Assembly (NCBI GenBank): GCA_965227945.1
Contig: CBDDGQ010000005.1
Location: 1,116,001 to 1,180,000 of the forward strand
Reading direction: 5' to 3'
Length of the DNA: 64,000 bases
Origin: Azorhizobium sp965227945
GTDB lineage: Bacteria; Pseudomonadota; Alphaproteobacteria; Rhizobiales; Xanthobacteraceae
Each line of letters opens with the position of its first letter. Positions within the stretch are counted from its first letter, which is position 1. Under the pieces are notes generated by a model. It did no database searches. It was given only the letters and a program-made list of their open reading frames with translations, and was not told the DNA's origin. This document shows positions 34,045 through 43,309 of this stretch, in pieces. The translations under genes were made by a program, and so were the position numbers.

Positions 34045-36186
34045 TCAGGCGGCGGCGACCGAGCGCAGGAACCCTTCGATCTCCGCTTCCAGCCGATCGG
34101 TGACCGTGCGCACCGAGCGCGAGGCATTGAGCACGCGGGACGCCGAGGCGTCGGTGCCCAGCACCGCGGAATTCAGCTGCTGGATGTCCGCCGCCACAGC
34201 GCCCGTGCCATTGGCGGCGCTGTCGATGCTCTCGCCGATCTGGTTGGTGGTGGCGCTCTGCTGCTCCACCGCCGCGGCGATCGAACTGGCGAAGCTGTCC
34301 ACATTCTCGATGGTCTGCGAGATGGTGCGGATCGCCAGCACCGCGTGCTGGGTCTCGGTCTGGATGGCGCTGACCTGCGAGACGATCTCATTGGTGGCGG
34401 TGGAGGTCTGGGCCGCCAGTTGCTTCACCTCCTGCGCCACCACCGCAAAGCCGCGTCCCGCATCGCCGGCGCGCGCCGCCTCGATGGTGGCGTTGAGCGC
34501 CAGCAGATTGGTCTGGCCGGCGATGGCCTCGATCAGGCTGACCACGTCGCCGATGCGGTTGGCCGCGGCGGCCAGGCTGGCGATCTTCTCGTTGGTGGAG
34601 CGGGCGTCCGCGGCCGCATGGCCGATCATCTCCGAGGTGTTCGCCACCTGGCGGGAGATTTCGCCGATGGAGCTGGCCATCTCTTCCGCCGCCGCGGCCA
34701 CCGACTGCATGTCGGACGAGGTGCGGGCCGAGGCTTCGCTGGCCGACTGGGCGCGCGTCTTGCTCTCGGTTGCGGATTGGGACAGCTGCGAGGACACCGC
34801 CTCCAGATCGGTGGACGCCGTGCTGGCCTCGCCGATCATCGCCGCGGCGGCGTCGCGAAAGCGGGAGATCAGCGTGTCGACGGCCTTCTGGCGCGCCTGC
34901 TGCGCCCCTTGGGTCTCCTCGCGCGCGGCTTCCAACACCCGACGCTCGATGGCATTGGCGCGGAACACGTCCACCGCCCGCGCCATGGCGCCGATCTCGT
35001 CCTGGCGATCGAGGCCGTCGAGCTCGATGGAGACGTCGTCGGCGGCCAGCGCCCGCATCTTTCCGGTGATGTCGCTGATCGGCTGGGTCAGCAGCCGCGC
35101 CCCCACCCACACCAGGAGCAGCACCACCACCATCACGATGGCGGCGATCCCCGCCATCATGTTGCGGGCGTCGGTGACGGTCTGCAGCGCGTCCGCCTTG
35201 GGCACGGTGAGGATCAGCGTCCAGCGATCCGCGATGCCGGAGATCCGCACCTGGCTGGCAAAGGCGTAAGCGGTGGCGCTGTCATAGGAGCCCATCAGAC
35301 CGCCCACCAAGCGGATCGCCTGGGTGCAGAGGGCACAGCTGGTGGCGGCATCGTCGGTATGAATGACCTGCTGGATCGGCTGGCCGGCGCCCGCGGCGCT
35401 GACCAAGGCCTTCAGGGTGGGATCGGTGATCGGCTTGCCGATGCGGTCGGGATCGGGGCTGGCGAGCCACAGGCCGTTGGCAGCCACCAGGGCCGCCTGT
35501 CCGGTGCCGAACGGCTTCAGCGCGCCGACCTGGGCGCCCAGCGTGTCGAGGGCGAGATCGGCAGTGACCACGCCCACGGGCTTCCCGTCGCGCGCGATGA
35601 CCACGGACACGGTCACCAGGGCCATCGACCGCCCGTCCAGCGTGGCGGTGTAAGGGGGCGTGATGGACGCGCGGCCGGTGCGCAGCGGCGCGTCATACCA
35701 GAGGTCGGCGGCGGACTGCCGGGCCAGATCCAATTTTTCGCTCACCACGGAGCCATCCGTCCGGCGGACGAAGCGCGCGCGCAGCCGGCCGCTCGGGTCC
35801 GACAAAGCATGGGCGGTGAAATCAGCATCCCGCCCGTCGATGACGCCGGGCTCGAACGCCAGCGTCATGGCCGCCAGACCGGGCGTCTCGGCGACCAGCC
35901 CGGTCATGACTGCACCGAGGCGGTCGCGGTCGGCGCGCTGGTCGGCCACGAAACCGGCGAGGGCGGTGGCGGCGGCGCGGGCGGTGAGCAGGGCCCGGTC
36001 CACGTCGCTGCCGATGGCGCGCGCCGAATCCTTGACCAGCGCTTCGCCCCGGCGCTCGGCATCATATTGGACGGCGGTGGTCATGGTGTAGAGGCCGATG
36101 GCGCCCACCACCATGAGGCCCACACCAAACAGGGCGCCGGCAAACCCGACGAGCTTGGTTCGAATGGGAAAATCAGCAATACGCAT
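34045..36186 (-). CDS. Methyl-accepting chemotaxis protein with Cache sensor carrying a CxxC
   Basis: A 713-residue receptor. Transmembrane helices are at about 15-37 and 335-357, with a large periplasmic Cache-type sensor between. HAMP and signalling domains follow; the tip reads IAGQTNLLALNATIEAARAGD. The ATG at 36186 has GGAG five bases upstream, so the longer frame from 36222 is rejected. The sensor contains Cys284-x-x-Cys287 (SCALCTQ), which is rare in periplasmic Cache domains. It may form a disulfide or bind metal or heme and make the receptor redox-responsive. No CheR pentapeptide is present at the C-terminus. Confidence 0.93.
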   Translation of the reverse strand: MRIADFPIRTKLVGFAGALFGVGLMVVGAIGLYTMTTAVQYDAERRGEALVKDSARAIGSDVDRALLTARAAATALAGFVADQRADRDRLGAVMTGLVAETPGLAAMTLAFEPGVIDGRDADFTAHALSDPSGRLRARFVRRTDGSVVSEKLDLARQSAADLWYDAPLRTGRASITPPYTATLDGRSMALVTVSVVIARDGKPVGVVTADLALDTLGAQVGALKPFGTGQAALVAANGLWLASPDPDRIGKPITDPTLKALVSAAGAGQPIQQVIHTDDAATSCALCTQAIRLVGGLMGSYDSATAYAFASQVRISGIADRWTLILTVPKADALQTVTDARNMMAGIAAIVMVVVLLLVWVGARLLTQPISDITGKMRALAADDVSIELDGLDRQDEIGAMARAVDVFRANAIERRVLEAAREETQGAQQARQKAVDTLISRFRDAAAAMIGEASTASTDLEAVSSQLSQSATESKTRAQSASEASARTSSDMQSVAAAAEEMASSIGEISRQVANTSEMIGHAAADARSTNEKIASLAAAANRIGDVVSLIEAIAGQTNLLALNATIEAARAGDAGRGFAVVAQEVKQLAAQTSTATNEIVSQVSAIQTETQHAVLAIRTISQTIENVDSFASSIAAAVEQQSATTNQIGESIDSAANGTGAVAADIQQLNSAVLGTDASASRVLNASRSVRTVTDRLEAEIEGFLRSVAAA

Positions 36187-36537
36187 AGGAACTCCGACCA
36201 CAATGTTGCGCGTGCGCGGCACCCCGCCCGACGCTGCCGCCGGATCGGACCTGCCGGATCCATTCGGGTCGCGGAAAAGCCGAGGCGCCCCGTGAAGGGG
36301 CGGCGCAAACTGGGCTGCGTGGTGCTCACCGCAGGGCCGTGTCGCGCGTCATCCTTCGTTGCGAGCGAATTTGACGCAACGTCGGTTTGGCGCTTTGCGC
36401 AGGATCATAATTTTCGCCGCAAATGCCCTCAGCGGGGCAAAAAACCCCGCGGCGGTCGCCGGATCGCACGGGCATCGGCACACGGGTCCCTCAGTGCGCG
36501 GCGCGACCGCCACGGACCGCCTGCGATGCCCGGCCGC
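36187..36537. other. 351-base intergenic region, no gene seen
   Basis: The region separates the second chemoreceptor start from the 3' end of the ABM-domain gene. It contains a small hairpin CGCCCC-GTGAA-GGGGCG (36286-36302) and a GCGGGG/CCCCGC hairpin with an A6 loop (36432-36450), neither followed by a U-run. A moderately AT-richer part (about 36355-36425) may carry the receptor promoter. I see no coding region with convincing composition. Confidence 0.5.
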
Positions 36538-37497
36538 TCAGTGCGGCAGCAGGGTGAACACCGTGATCATCACTGCATAGATGGCGAGGATGAGCAGTGT
36601 CCCGCGCAGAGCCAGCCCGCCCGAGGGGCGATCGGGACTGAGCCACCAGGCAAAGCGCTGGCTGGTCCAGGGCACGAGGTAATTCAGCAGACAGACGCTG
36701 GCCACGTTGCCGATGAACAGTGCGATGGGAAAGGCGAGGCCCCATTTGCCCATCAACAGCGGCCCCTGCACCGCAAGCCCGAACAGAAACACCACCGGAT
36801 AGAGCAGCATCAGAACGACCATGTTCTGCTTCCATGCCGCCTGCGCCGGCTGGCCCTTGGCGGGCTGCGCGAACCACTGGTCGAAGCCGGCACGGGCGAT
36901 GCGGGCGTGGAACTCCTGGGTGAAGGGTTCGGCCTCCGCCAGCAGCGCCTTGCGCTCGGGGGAGTGAAGCCAGCGCTGGAGGTTGTCCTCGCTGTCGAAC
37001 CGCAGGATGGACAGCCAATCCTCCTGCACGCCGGGGATGGGCGCCTCGAAGCGATAGCCCTGGAAGCCCGGCGCCTTGCTCTGGGCCGAGGCAATGCGCT
37101 GCTCCCACGCCCGATAGGCGGCCTCCTGGCCGGGCTTGATGCGGGTGGAGATCACCGCGGACACCGGCGCCGGCAGCACGCCCGATTCGCCATCGAGCAC
37201 GATATGGATGTCGTCCCGGCCCACCAGCATGGATTGGGCGCCAGTGACGCGGGCGAGGCGCAGCGGCGAGTTGAGCCAGGCCACCGCTGCCGCGCTGCTT
37301 TCGAACCGTTGCAGGATCACCCAGTCCACCTGGGCGGGCGGGCTGGGGCGCATCACCGTCTGGCCGAGAAAGCCGGGCAGGTCGGCGATGGCGGCGCTGG
37401 TCTGCTCCTGCCACACCGCGAACGGTTCCTCAAATCCCGGTAGGACCTGGGTCTGCGTGACGACCGTGACGGCGCCGCCGGGCGCGGGGGCGCTCAC
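36538..37497 (-). CDS. Membrane protein with two ABM-like (antibiotic biosynthesis monooxygenase) domains
   Basis: A 319-residue protein. Two ABM-like ferredoxin-fold repeats span about residues 10-95 and 105-200 (second: SAVISTRIKPGQEAAYRAWE, then QEDWLSILRFDSEDNLQRWL). Three transmembrane helices follow at about 225-250, 258-280 and 297-318. ABM domains act as cofactor-poor monooxygenases or heme/flavin binders. The membrane-anchored double form is uncharacterised to my knowledge. The GTG start at 37497 overlaps the stop of the molybdenum hydroxylase gene as GTGA, so it belongs to that operon and may act on the same substrate or deliver electrons at the membrane. Confidence 0.82.
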   Translation of the reverse strand: MSAPAPGGAVTVVTQTQVLPGFEEPFAVWQEQTSAAIADLPGFLGQTVMRPSPPAQVDWVILQRFESSAAAVAWLNSPLRLARVTGAQSMLVGRDDIHIVLDGESGVLPAPVSAVISTRIKPGQEAAYRAWEQRIASAQSKAPGFQGYRFEAPIPGVQEDWLSILRFDSEDNLQRWLHSPERKALLAEAEPFTQEFHARIARAGFDQWFAQPAKGQPAQAAWKQNMVVLMLLYPVVFLFGLAVQGPLLMGKWGLAFPIALFIGNVASVCLLNYLVPWTSQRFAWWLSPDRPSGGLALRGTLLILAIYAVMITVFTLLPH

Positions 37498-40193
37498 AAG
37501 GTCTCCTGCAGGCGGTCGAAGATGCGGTCCGGGGTGAAGGGCAGGGAGGCGAACCGCACGCCGGTGGCATGGAACAGCGCATTGGAGATGGCGGGGGCGA
37601 CCGGATTGATGGCGCATTCGCCCTGGGCCTTGGCGCCCAGCGGGCCGATGGTGTCGTAGGTGTCGGCGAACATCACCGTGGTGCGGGGCACATCGGCGAA
37701 GCTCGGGATGCGGTAATTGCGCAGGGCCGCATTCTTCAGATGGCCGCTGTCGTCATAATCCATGTGCTCCGTCAGCGCCCAGCCCAGGCCCATGCCGATG
37801 GAGCCGTCGATCTGGCCCCGGCACTGCATGGGATTGATCAGCCGGCCGATGTCGGCGGCATGCACGCTCTGCAGGATCTCGATGTCGCCGGTGATGGTGT
37901 GCACCGCGAGGCGAATGCCCTGGACGTTGAAGGCCATGGTGCGGGGCGAGAGATAGGCCTTGCGCTTGGCCTGGAAGCGATGACCCGCGGCGGTTCCGGT
38001 GGCGTAGAGCACGCTCAAGGGGATGCGCGTGCCGGCACTGACCACCGCGCCGGCGGCGATGGTCCAATCCTCCATGGCGATGCCGGTGGAGCGGGCGGCA
38101 TAAGCGAGGATGTTCTGCCGCAGCGCCGTGGCGGTGAGCACCACCGCCTGGCCGGCCACCACCGTGCCGGTGCTGGCGAAAGTGCCGGTATCGAACGGCG
38201 CCTTGTCGGTGTCGGCATTGATGATGTCGATGTCGCCGGCCCGCCCGCCCAGCACGCCGGCGGCGAGCTGGCGATGGGAGGTGACCGAGCCATTGCCCAT
38301 TTCCGTGGACCCCACCGCCAGATGGAAGCGGCCATCGGCGCGCAATTCCATCACCGCGGCGGAGCGATGCTCCGTGGGCGGGCCGGATTCCAGCATGGCC
38401 AAGGCGATGCCGGTGCCCTCCACCCAGGCCGCGCCTGCGGGCTTGGGCTTGCGCTCGCCGCTGGCCAGTTCCGCCTCCACCAGATCCATGCATTGGTCGA
38501 GGCCGTAGCTGCCGAACTCCACGTCCGACGGCCCGCTCCAGATCGCCTCGATCCAGTCGTCCTGGCGCACCATGTTCAAGCGGCGGATGGCGAACGGATC
38601 CAGCTTCAGCAGCTTGGCCAGATCATCCATGGCGCACTCAAGCGCGAAGGTGGTCTGCGAGGAGCCATAGCCGCGGAAGCCGCCGCCGGGGACCATGTTG
38701 GTATAGACCGCGAACCCGTCCGCTTTTTTGTTGGCGCAGCGATACATGGCCATGGGGCTGGACAGGGCCGCCGCCAAGGTCTCGCTGGAATGGCCGCCAT
38801 AGGCGCCGGTGTTGGAGACCACGCGGATCTGGATGGCGGTGAGGGTGCCGTCTTTCTTGGCGCCCATCTTCACATGGGTGGTCATCTGGTGGCGGGTGCT
38901 GGCGCCGATGAACTGTTCCTCGCGGGTATATTCCCACTTCACCGGCCGGTTGAGCTTCAGCGTGGCCAGGACGCAGAGGTCCTCGGTCAGCACCTCCTGC
39001 TTGCCGCCGAAGCCGCCGCCCACCCGCTCGGTGAACACGTGCAAGGTGCTCGGCACGATGTCGAACAGATAACAGAGCTTCTCATGGGCGATGAACGGCG
39101 CCTGCGAGCTGGTGCGCACATGGAGGCGCCCGTCGTCGGACTTCCAGGCGATGGAGCCCAGGGTCTCCAGATGCACATGCTGTACCCGTGAGGTGGTGTA
39201 GGTATGCTCGTGGATCGCCTCGGCGTCCGCAAACCCCTGGGCCACGCTGCCCACTTCGCCGTGGATTTCGGCGAACACATTGCCACGGGCCTCGCCGCCT
39301 TTGCGATGCAGGATCGGCGCCTCGGGGGCCATGGCCAGCTCGGGATCGAACACGGCGGGCAGGATGTCGTAAATGACCTTCAGCGCCCGGCAGCCGGCCT
39401 CGGCGGCGGCCTCTGTCTCACCGACCACGGCCGCCACCCGCTGGCCGACGAAGCGCACCACATCGTCGAGCATGTAGGTGTCGTCGGGATCGACCAGATG
39501 ATCCTCATGGGTGGCGGTGCTGTAGAGCTTGCGCGGCACGTCTTCCCAGGTGAACACCGCCAGCACGCCGGGCACCGCTATGGCCGCCGCGCGGTCGATG
39601 CTCACGATGCGCGCATGCGCGTGGGGCGAGCGCAGGACTTTCAGATGGGCGAGGTCCGCCACATCCAGGTCCATGGTGTAGCGGGCGTGGCCGGTGACGA
39701 TGTCGGGCCCGAACGGATTGGGCAGGCTGGCGCCGCAGGCAGACCCGGCGGTGTCGTCGCTGACATTGACCACGCCGTTGATGGCGTCGCCGATGGACCG
39801 ATAGCCGGTGCAGCGGCACAGATTGCCCTTCAGATGGCGGGGGAGATCCGCCAATTGCGCGTCGTCGAGGGAGGCGATGGTCATGATCATGCCGGCGGAG
39901 CAGAAGCCGCACTGGAACGCCTGGGCCTCCAGGAACGCCTGCTGCACCGGGTGCAGATCGTCGCCGCTGGCAAGGCCCTGGATGGTGGTGACCTCGCAGC
40001 CGGCGGCGCGGAAGGCGGGCATCAGGCAGGAATGGATCGGCTTGCCATCCACCCACACGGTGCAGGCGCCGCAATCGCCCTGGTCGCAGCCCTTCTTGAC
40101 GCCGAAGTCGCCGCGCTCGCGCAGGAAGGTGCGCAGGCACTGGCCGGCGCGCGGCTCGGCGGAAAAGGCGTGGCCGTCGATGGAAAAATTCAT
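37494..40193 (-). CDS. Xanthine dehydrogenase-family molybdenum hydroxylase, fused [2Fe-2S] and molybdopterin subunits
   Basis: An 899-residue fusion. The N-terminal ferredoxin domain has Cys36, 41, 44 and 56. The second cluster domain has QCGFC and CRCTGY. The Mo-binding part starts near residue 155 and has RVGGGFGGKQE, GGGFRGYGSSQTTFALE and the catalytic Glu near 859 in AQGECAINPVAP. Members hydroxylate aldehydes, purines, nicotinate-like heterocycles or isoquinolines with water. Usually the small and large subunits are separate genes in three-subunit enzymes. Here they are joined, with the FAD subunit coded separately upstream (ATGA overlap). The substrate is unknown. No molybdopterin insertion factor (XdhC/CoxI) is adjacent. 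Confidence 0.92.
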   Translation of the reverse strand: MNFSIDGHAFSAEPRAGQCLRTFLRERGDFGVKKGCDQGDCGACTVWVDGKPIHSCLMPAFRAAGCEVTTIQGLASGDDLHPVQQAFLEAQAFQCGFCSAGMIMTIASLDDAQLADLPRHLKGNLCRCTGYRSIGDAINGVVNVSDDTAGSACGASLPNPFGPDIVTGHARYTMDLDVADLAHLKVLRSPHAHARIVSIDRAAAIAVPGVLAVFTWEDVPRKLYSTATHEDHLVDPDDTYMLDDVVRFVGQRVAAVVGETEAAAEAGCRALKVIYDILPAVFDPELAMAPEAPILHRKGGEARGNVFAEIHGEVGSVAQGFADAEAIHEHTYTTSRVQHVHLETLGSIAWKSDDGRLHVRTSSQAPFIAHEKLCYLFDIVPSTLHVFTERVGGGFGGKQEVLTEDLCVLATLKLNRPVKWEYTREEQFIGASTRHQMTTHVKMGAKKDGTLTAIQIRVVSNTGAYGGHSSETLAAALSSPMAMYRCANKKADGFAVYTNMVPGGGFRGYGSSQTTFALECAMDDLAKLLKLDPFAIRRLNMVRQDDWIEAIWSGPSDVEFGSYGLDQCMDLVEAELASGERKPKPAGAAWVEGTGIALAMLESGPPTEHRSAAVMELRADGRFHLAVGSTEMGNGSVTSHRQLAAGVLGGRAGDIDIINADTDKAPFDTGTFASTGTVVAGQAVVLTATALRQNILAYAARSTGIAMEDWTIAAGAVVSAGTRIPLSVLYATGTAAGHRFQAKRKAYLSPRTMAFNVQGIRLAVHTITGDIEILQSVHAADIGRLINPMQCRGQIDGSIGMGLGWALTEHMDYDDSGHLKNAALRNYRIPSFADVPRTTVMFADTYDTIGPLGAKAQGECAINPVAPAISNALFHATGVRFASLPFTPDRIFDRLQETL

Positions 40194-41032
40194 GCGCCCG
40201 CTCCCGCGCCGGTCAACGCGCCGGCCAGTTCGGCGCGGATCTCTTCAGCGAAATGGTAGGTCAGGTGGCGCCGATAGGCGGGCAGGCCGTTGACGTCGTC
40301 AAAATAGCCGTCCTGGGGGATGGCGGCGTCGATGGCCCGCCGCACGGCGGTGGCGTCCGGCTTCGGGCCGAAGCGCAACTGCACCGGCGTGACGGTGGCG
40401 GCGGTGATGGTGAGCAGCAGATCACCCTCCGGCCCCGCCGTGCCCACCAGCAGCGCCGCCGAGCGGCCCAGGTGGGTGAGGGAGGAGCGGCGGAAGGCGT
40501 AGCGCTTTTCCAGCGCATGGACCGGAATGTGGATGCTGCGCAGCAATTCGCCCGGCGCCAGCACATTGGCATGGTTGCCGGTGACGAAATCGGTCGCCGC
40601 CACGGTGCGGGGTTCACCGTCGCGCGGCCATAGGGTGTAGGTGGCTTCCAGAGCCACGGTCAGCGAGATCATCGCCCCTGCGGGCAGCGACATGCAGATA
40701 TTGCCGCCGACGCTGGCCTCATGGGCGATCTTGAACGACATCAGCAGCGACCGGCAGCAGTCGGACAAAAGCGGCCCTGCGGTCCAGGCGGCGGGATAGG
40801 CCAGCGTGTCCAGCTCGCCGATGCGAGCGGTGGCGGCGATGGTCAGGCCCTCGGGCGTGATCTCGAACGCCGGCCAGTGGAAGGCGCGCAGGTCGATAAG
40901 GGTGTCCAGCGCCGGCTGGGGCTCGGAAAACAGCCAGGTGCCGCCATTGAGCCAGGCCAGCCCGTCCCGCCAGTGGGTGACCTGCGCGGCCGAGGACGGC
41001 CGCTCGATATGGCGGATGGTGTTGATGTCCAT
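40190..41032 (-). CDS. FAD-binding subunit of molybdenum hydroxylase (CoxM/XdhB-like)
   Basis: A 280-residue FAD-binding subunit. The flavin motif VGGNICMSLPAGA and the C-terminal CO-dehydrogenase flavoprotein domain (about 170-280) are visible. It transfers electrons from the iron-sulfur clusters of the fused subunit to an acceptor. The ATG at 41032 follows GGGGA. It is the first gene of the three-gene operon; its stop overlaps the next start as ATGA. The expected TIGA-type second FAD loop is not clear. Confidence 0.88.
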   Translation of the reverse strand: MDINTIRHIERPSSAAQVTHWRDGLAWLNGGTWLFSEPQPALDTLIDLRAFHWPAFEITPEGLTIAATARIGELDTLAYPAAWTAGPLLSDCCRSLLMSFKIAHEASVGGNICMSLPAGAMISLTVALEATYTLWPRDGEPRTVAATDFVTGNHANVLAPGELLRSIHIPVHALEKRYAFRRSSLTHLGRSAALLVGTAGPEGDLLLTITAATVTPVQLRFGPKPDATAVRRAIDAAIPQDGYFDDVNGLPAYRRHLTYHFAEEIRAELAGALTGAGAGA

Positions 41033-41132
41033 ACTTGTCCCCGCATGCGCCCTCACGCAGGTCCGCGCGGGCGTCTCCTATTCTACTGCACGCGCCACCC
41101 ATCTGTCCCTTGCGGACAGACGTGCGACGACC

Positions 41133-42236
41133 TCACGGCAGTTGCGACAAGGTGGCGGGACCGGGCCCTGGTGTGATCAGGGTCGGCCATTGCTTGGAGC
41201 CGAAGGGCACCAGCGGCGGCAGGACGAGGGTCAGGCCGCGCTTGGTGGCGTCGGCAATGATGGCGTCGCGGGCATCGCCCCCCATCAGCTCATAGTCCAT
41301 CACCGCCGTGTTGCCGAAGAACAGGCCGCCCACGGTGCGGTCGGCGATGATGCGGGTCAGCGAGCCCAGCATGTCCTCGGGGGTGGTGGTGAAGGACACG
41401 GTTTCGATCAGCATGAGGCGGGTGTTGATGGCGTCGGCCCCGAAGAACTGCGCCAGGACGCTATAGAGAATATTGTTCTGGCGGGCCACATAGATGGTGT
41501 TGCTGGCGCCGTAGGTCTTGTCCCAGTCCGCGCCCAGCATCGTCTTCCACTCGGCGAGCACGTCCATCCAGTGCTTGACCTGGGTTTCCGCCGCCCAGGC
41601 GATGCTCTTCTTCAGTTGTGGCCCCTGCCTGGTGGCAAAGGCGGACAAAGCGTCGAAGGTGATCACCTTCTTGGCCAGGCACTCATCCATGAAGGCGATG
41701 TTGTCTTTCAGTATAGCGATGTTGTTGGGCTGCCAATCCGCCGGCATGGAGGTCTTGGGCAGGCCTTCGAGCGCCGCCTGCATTTCCGCCCGGAAGGCCT
41801 GCATGGGGGCGATCCAACTGGTGTCCGCGGGCTTGTCCAGATGCGGCCCGGCCAGCACGGACAGCACCATGGTGCTGTGGCCGATGGATTTCAGCAGCTG
41901 GTAGACCTCGGGCACCGAAGGCGCTTCCAGGCGGGGATGGCCGGGTCGGTACAGCAGCAGGCGGCCGCCGGAGCCGGAAAACAGTGCCAGGATGATGGGG
42001 TGCTGGGCCTGGATGTTCTGGGCGATGATCTTGCCAGAATCCGCATAGAGCGCGAACATGGCGGTGTTGAGCGCCAGAACATCCTGCTTGGCGGTCTCCG
42101 CCGCGCTGGGCACCGCGCCGCCGACGATGATGTTCATGTAGGGCGGCGCATCGGCTGCCTTCAGGGCGCTGCCGGTGGCGGTGAGGGCGCCGCACGCAAG
42201 GGCAAGCGCGCCGAACAGCTGTCTGCACGTCTTCAT
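41133..42236 (-). CDS. Secreted protein of unknown function
   Basis: A 367-residue protein I do not recognise. It has a clear signal peptide (MKTCRQLFGALALACGALTA, cleavage near residue 28 after LKAADA), so it is probably periplasmic. The mature part is mixed alpha/beta with no metal-binding cluster or repeats that I can see. One Cys (DECLAKK) remains in the mature protein. It ends 100 bases before the molybdenum hydroxylase operon on the same strand and may be cotranscribed. A periplasmic substrate handler for that enzyme is a guess. No homologous family can be named from sequence alone. Confidence 0.75.
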   Translation of the reverse strand: MKTCRQLFGALALACGALTATGSALKAADAPPYMNIIVGGAVPSAAETAKQDVLALNTAMFALYADSGKIIAQNIQAQHPIILALFSGSGGRLLLYRPGHPRLEAPSVPEVYQLLKSIGHSTMVLSVLAGPHLDKPADTSWIAPMQAFRAEMQAALEGLPKTSMPADWQPNNIAILKDNIAFMDECLAKKVITFDALSAFATRQGPQLKKSIAWAAETQVKHWMDVLAEWKTMLGADWDKTYGASNTIYVARQNNILYSVLAQFFGADAINTRLMLIETVSFTTTPEDMLGSLTRIIADRTVGGLFFGNTAVMDYELMGGDARDAIIADATKRGLTLVLPPLVPFGSKQWPTLITPGPGPATLSQLP

Positions 42237-42466
42237 GAAATCGCCCCGCCCGGAAATGCTGCTCTGCTGCGATCCGGATCCGCTAAAGATCGCATAGAGA
42301 TGAAGCGATATTCATCAGCGCCAACGCCATTTGGCAATAGTCGAACTCGAAACTTCGCGCAAATTCCACGTTACGGCATAAGGCTACCGTTCACCCATCC
42401 GCCTCTGCACGTGTGCTTGCGGATGATTGTGGGTCGCCCGTCCTGAAGCGCCACGGGCGGGCGCCG

Positions 42467-42510
42467 GGGCCGGCGCACCGATCAATTCAGGTAGCGCGGT
42501 GCGCCGGCCC
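42467..42510 (-). terminator. Long GC-rich hairpin downstream of SDR gene
   Basis: Perfect 14-bp arms (GGGCCGGCGCACCG and its complement) around a 16-base loop, 11 bases past the SDR stop. No U-run follows. The GGCGCACC core is shared with the hairpin at 7554-7593, so it may be a dispersed repeat used as a terminator. Confidence 0.5.
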
Positions 42511-42520
42511 AATCGTCCGT

Positions 42521-43309
42521 TCAGCCGTTGCGGCGTGCGCCGCGCAGGGTGGGCAGGCCGATGCCGGCGGCGTCGAAGCCGCCGTCCACCGCCAGCACCT
42601 GGCCGGTGATGTAGCTGGCCCGGTCGCTGCACAGGAAGAAGATCGCCTCCGCCAGTTCCTCCTCCAGGCCGTAGCGGTTGAGCGGGATGGCGTCGTGATA
42701 GTCGGCGCGGATTTCCTTGGAGTGCACGGCCTTGGCCATGGCGGTGTCCACGGGACCCGGCGCCACGGCGTTCACCCTTATGCCGAGGCCGCCCAGTTCC
42801 ACGGCCATCTGCTTGGTCAGGTGGGCCAGGCCCGCCTTGCTGGTGCCGTAGGCGGTGCGCAGCGTGGAGGCGCGCAGGCCCGAGATGGAGGTGATGTTGA
42901 CCACCGCCCCGCCGCCATGCTCGCGCATGACCGGCACGGCCGCCTTGGTGCAGAGGAACGGCCCGGTTAGGTTCACCGCCAGGATGCGCGCCCACTCGTC
43001 CTCGGTGGTGTCCATCAGCGCCTTGAACACGGCGACGCCGGCATTGTTCACCAGCGCGTCCAGGCGGCCGAAGCGATCGGTGACGGCCGCCATGGCGGCG
43101 GCCACGCCGTCGGGGTCAGAGACATCGCAGGTGATGGCCAGCACCTTGTCTGGCTGTCCCAAGGCGGCGGCGGACTGAGCGAGGAGTTCGCCTTCGATAT
43201 CCAGCAGCGCCACCCGCCAGCCTTCGGCCAGGAAGCGCGTGGCAACGGCAAGGCCGATGCCGCGGGCGGCTCCGGTGACGAGGGCAACCTTGTCGGGCGA
43301 GGGGGTCAT
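42521..43309 (-). CDS. Short-chain dehydrogenase/reductase (classical SDR)
   Basis: A 262-residue NAD(P)-dependent oxidoreductase. TGAARGIG binds the cofactor, with Asp after it (LLDIE) suggesting NAD(H). NNAG and the catalytic Ser-Tyr-Lys set (ISGLRASTLRTAYGTSK) are present. Substrates of this type are secondary alcohols, sugars or 3-oxoacyl compounds and cannot be resolved here. It diverges from the RidA gene; the 299 bases between hold only a small ACGGGCG/CGCCCGT hairpin at 43357-43376. Confidence 0.93.
   Translation of the reverse strand: MTPSPDKVALVTGAARGIGLAVATRFLAEGWRVALLDIEGELLAQSAAALGQPDKVLAITCDVSDPDGVAAAMAAVTDRFGRLDALVNNAGVAVFKALMDTTEDEWARILAVNLTGPFLCTKAAVPVMREHGGGAVVNITSISGLRASTLRTAYGTSKAGLAHLTKQMAVELGGLGIRVNAVAPGPVDTAMAKAVHSKEIRADYHDAIPLNRYGLEEELAEAIFFLCSDRASYITGQVLAVDGGFDAAGIGLPTLRGARRNG

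Noticed and set aside
36432..36450. GCGGGG/CCCCGC hairpin with A6 loop as intrinsic terminator
   Set aside because: The A/T run is in the loop, not after the stem, and the nearest gene end is almost 90 bases away.
33985..37443. A 1152-codon open frame on the plus strand
   Set aside because: It lies antisense to the second chemoreceptor and the ABM-domain gene. Its His/Arg/Gly-rich composition is that of a GC-rich shadow frame, with no domain or signal.
37569..39191. 540-codon plus-strand frame over the molybdenum hydroxylase gene
   Set aside because: Shadow of a gene with intact cofactor motifs on the other strand.
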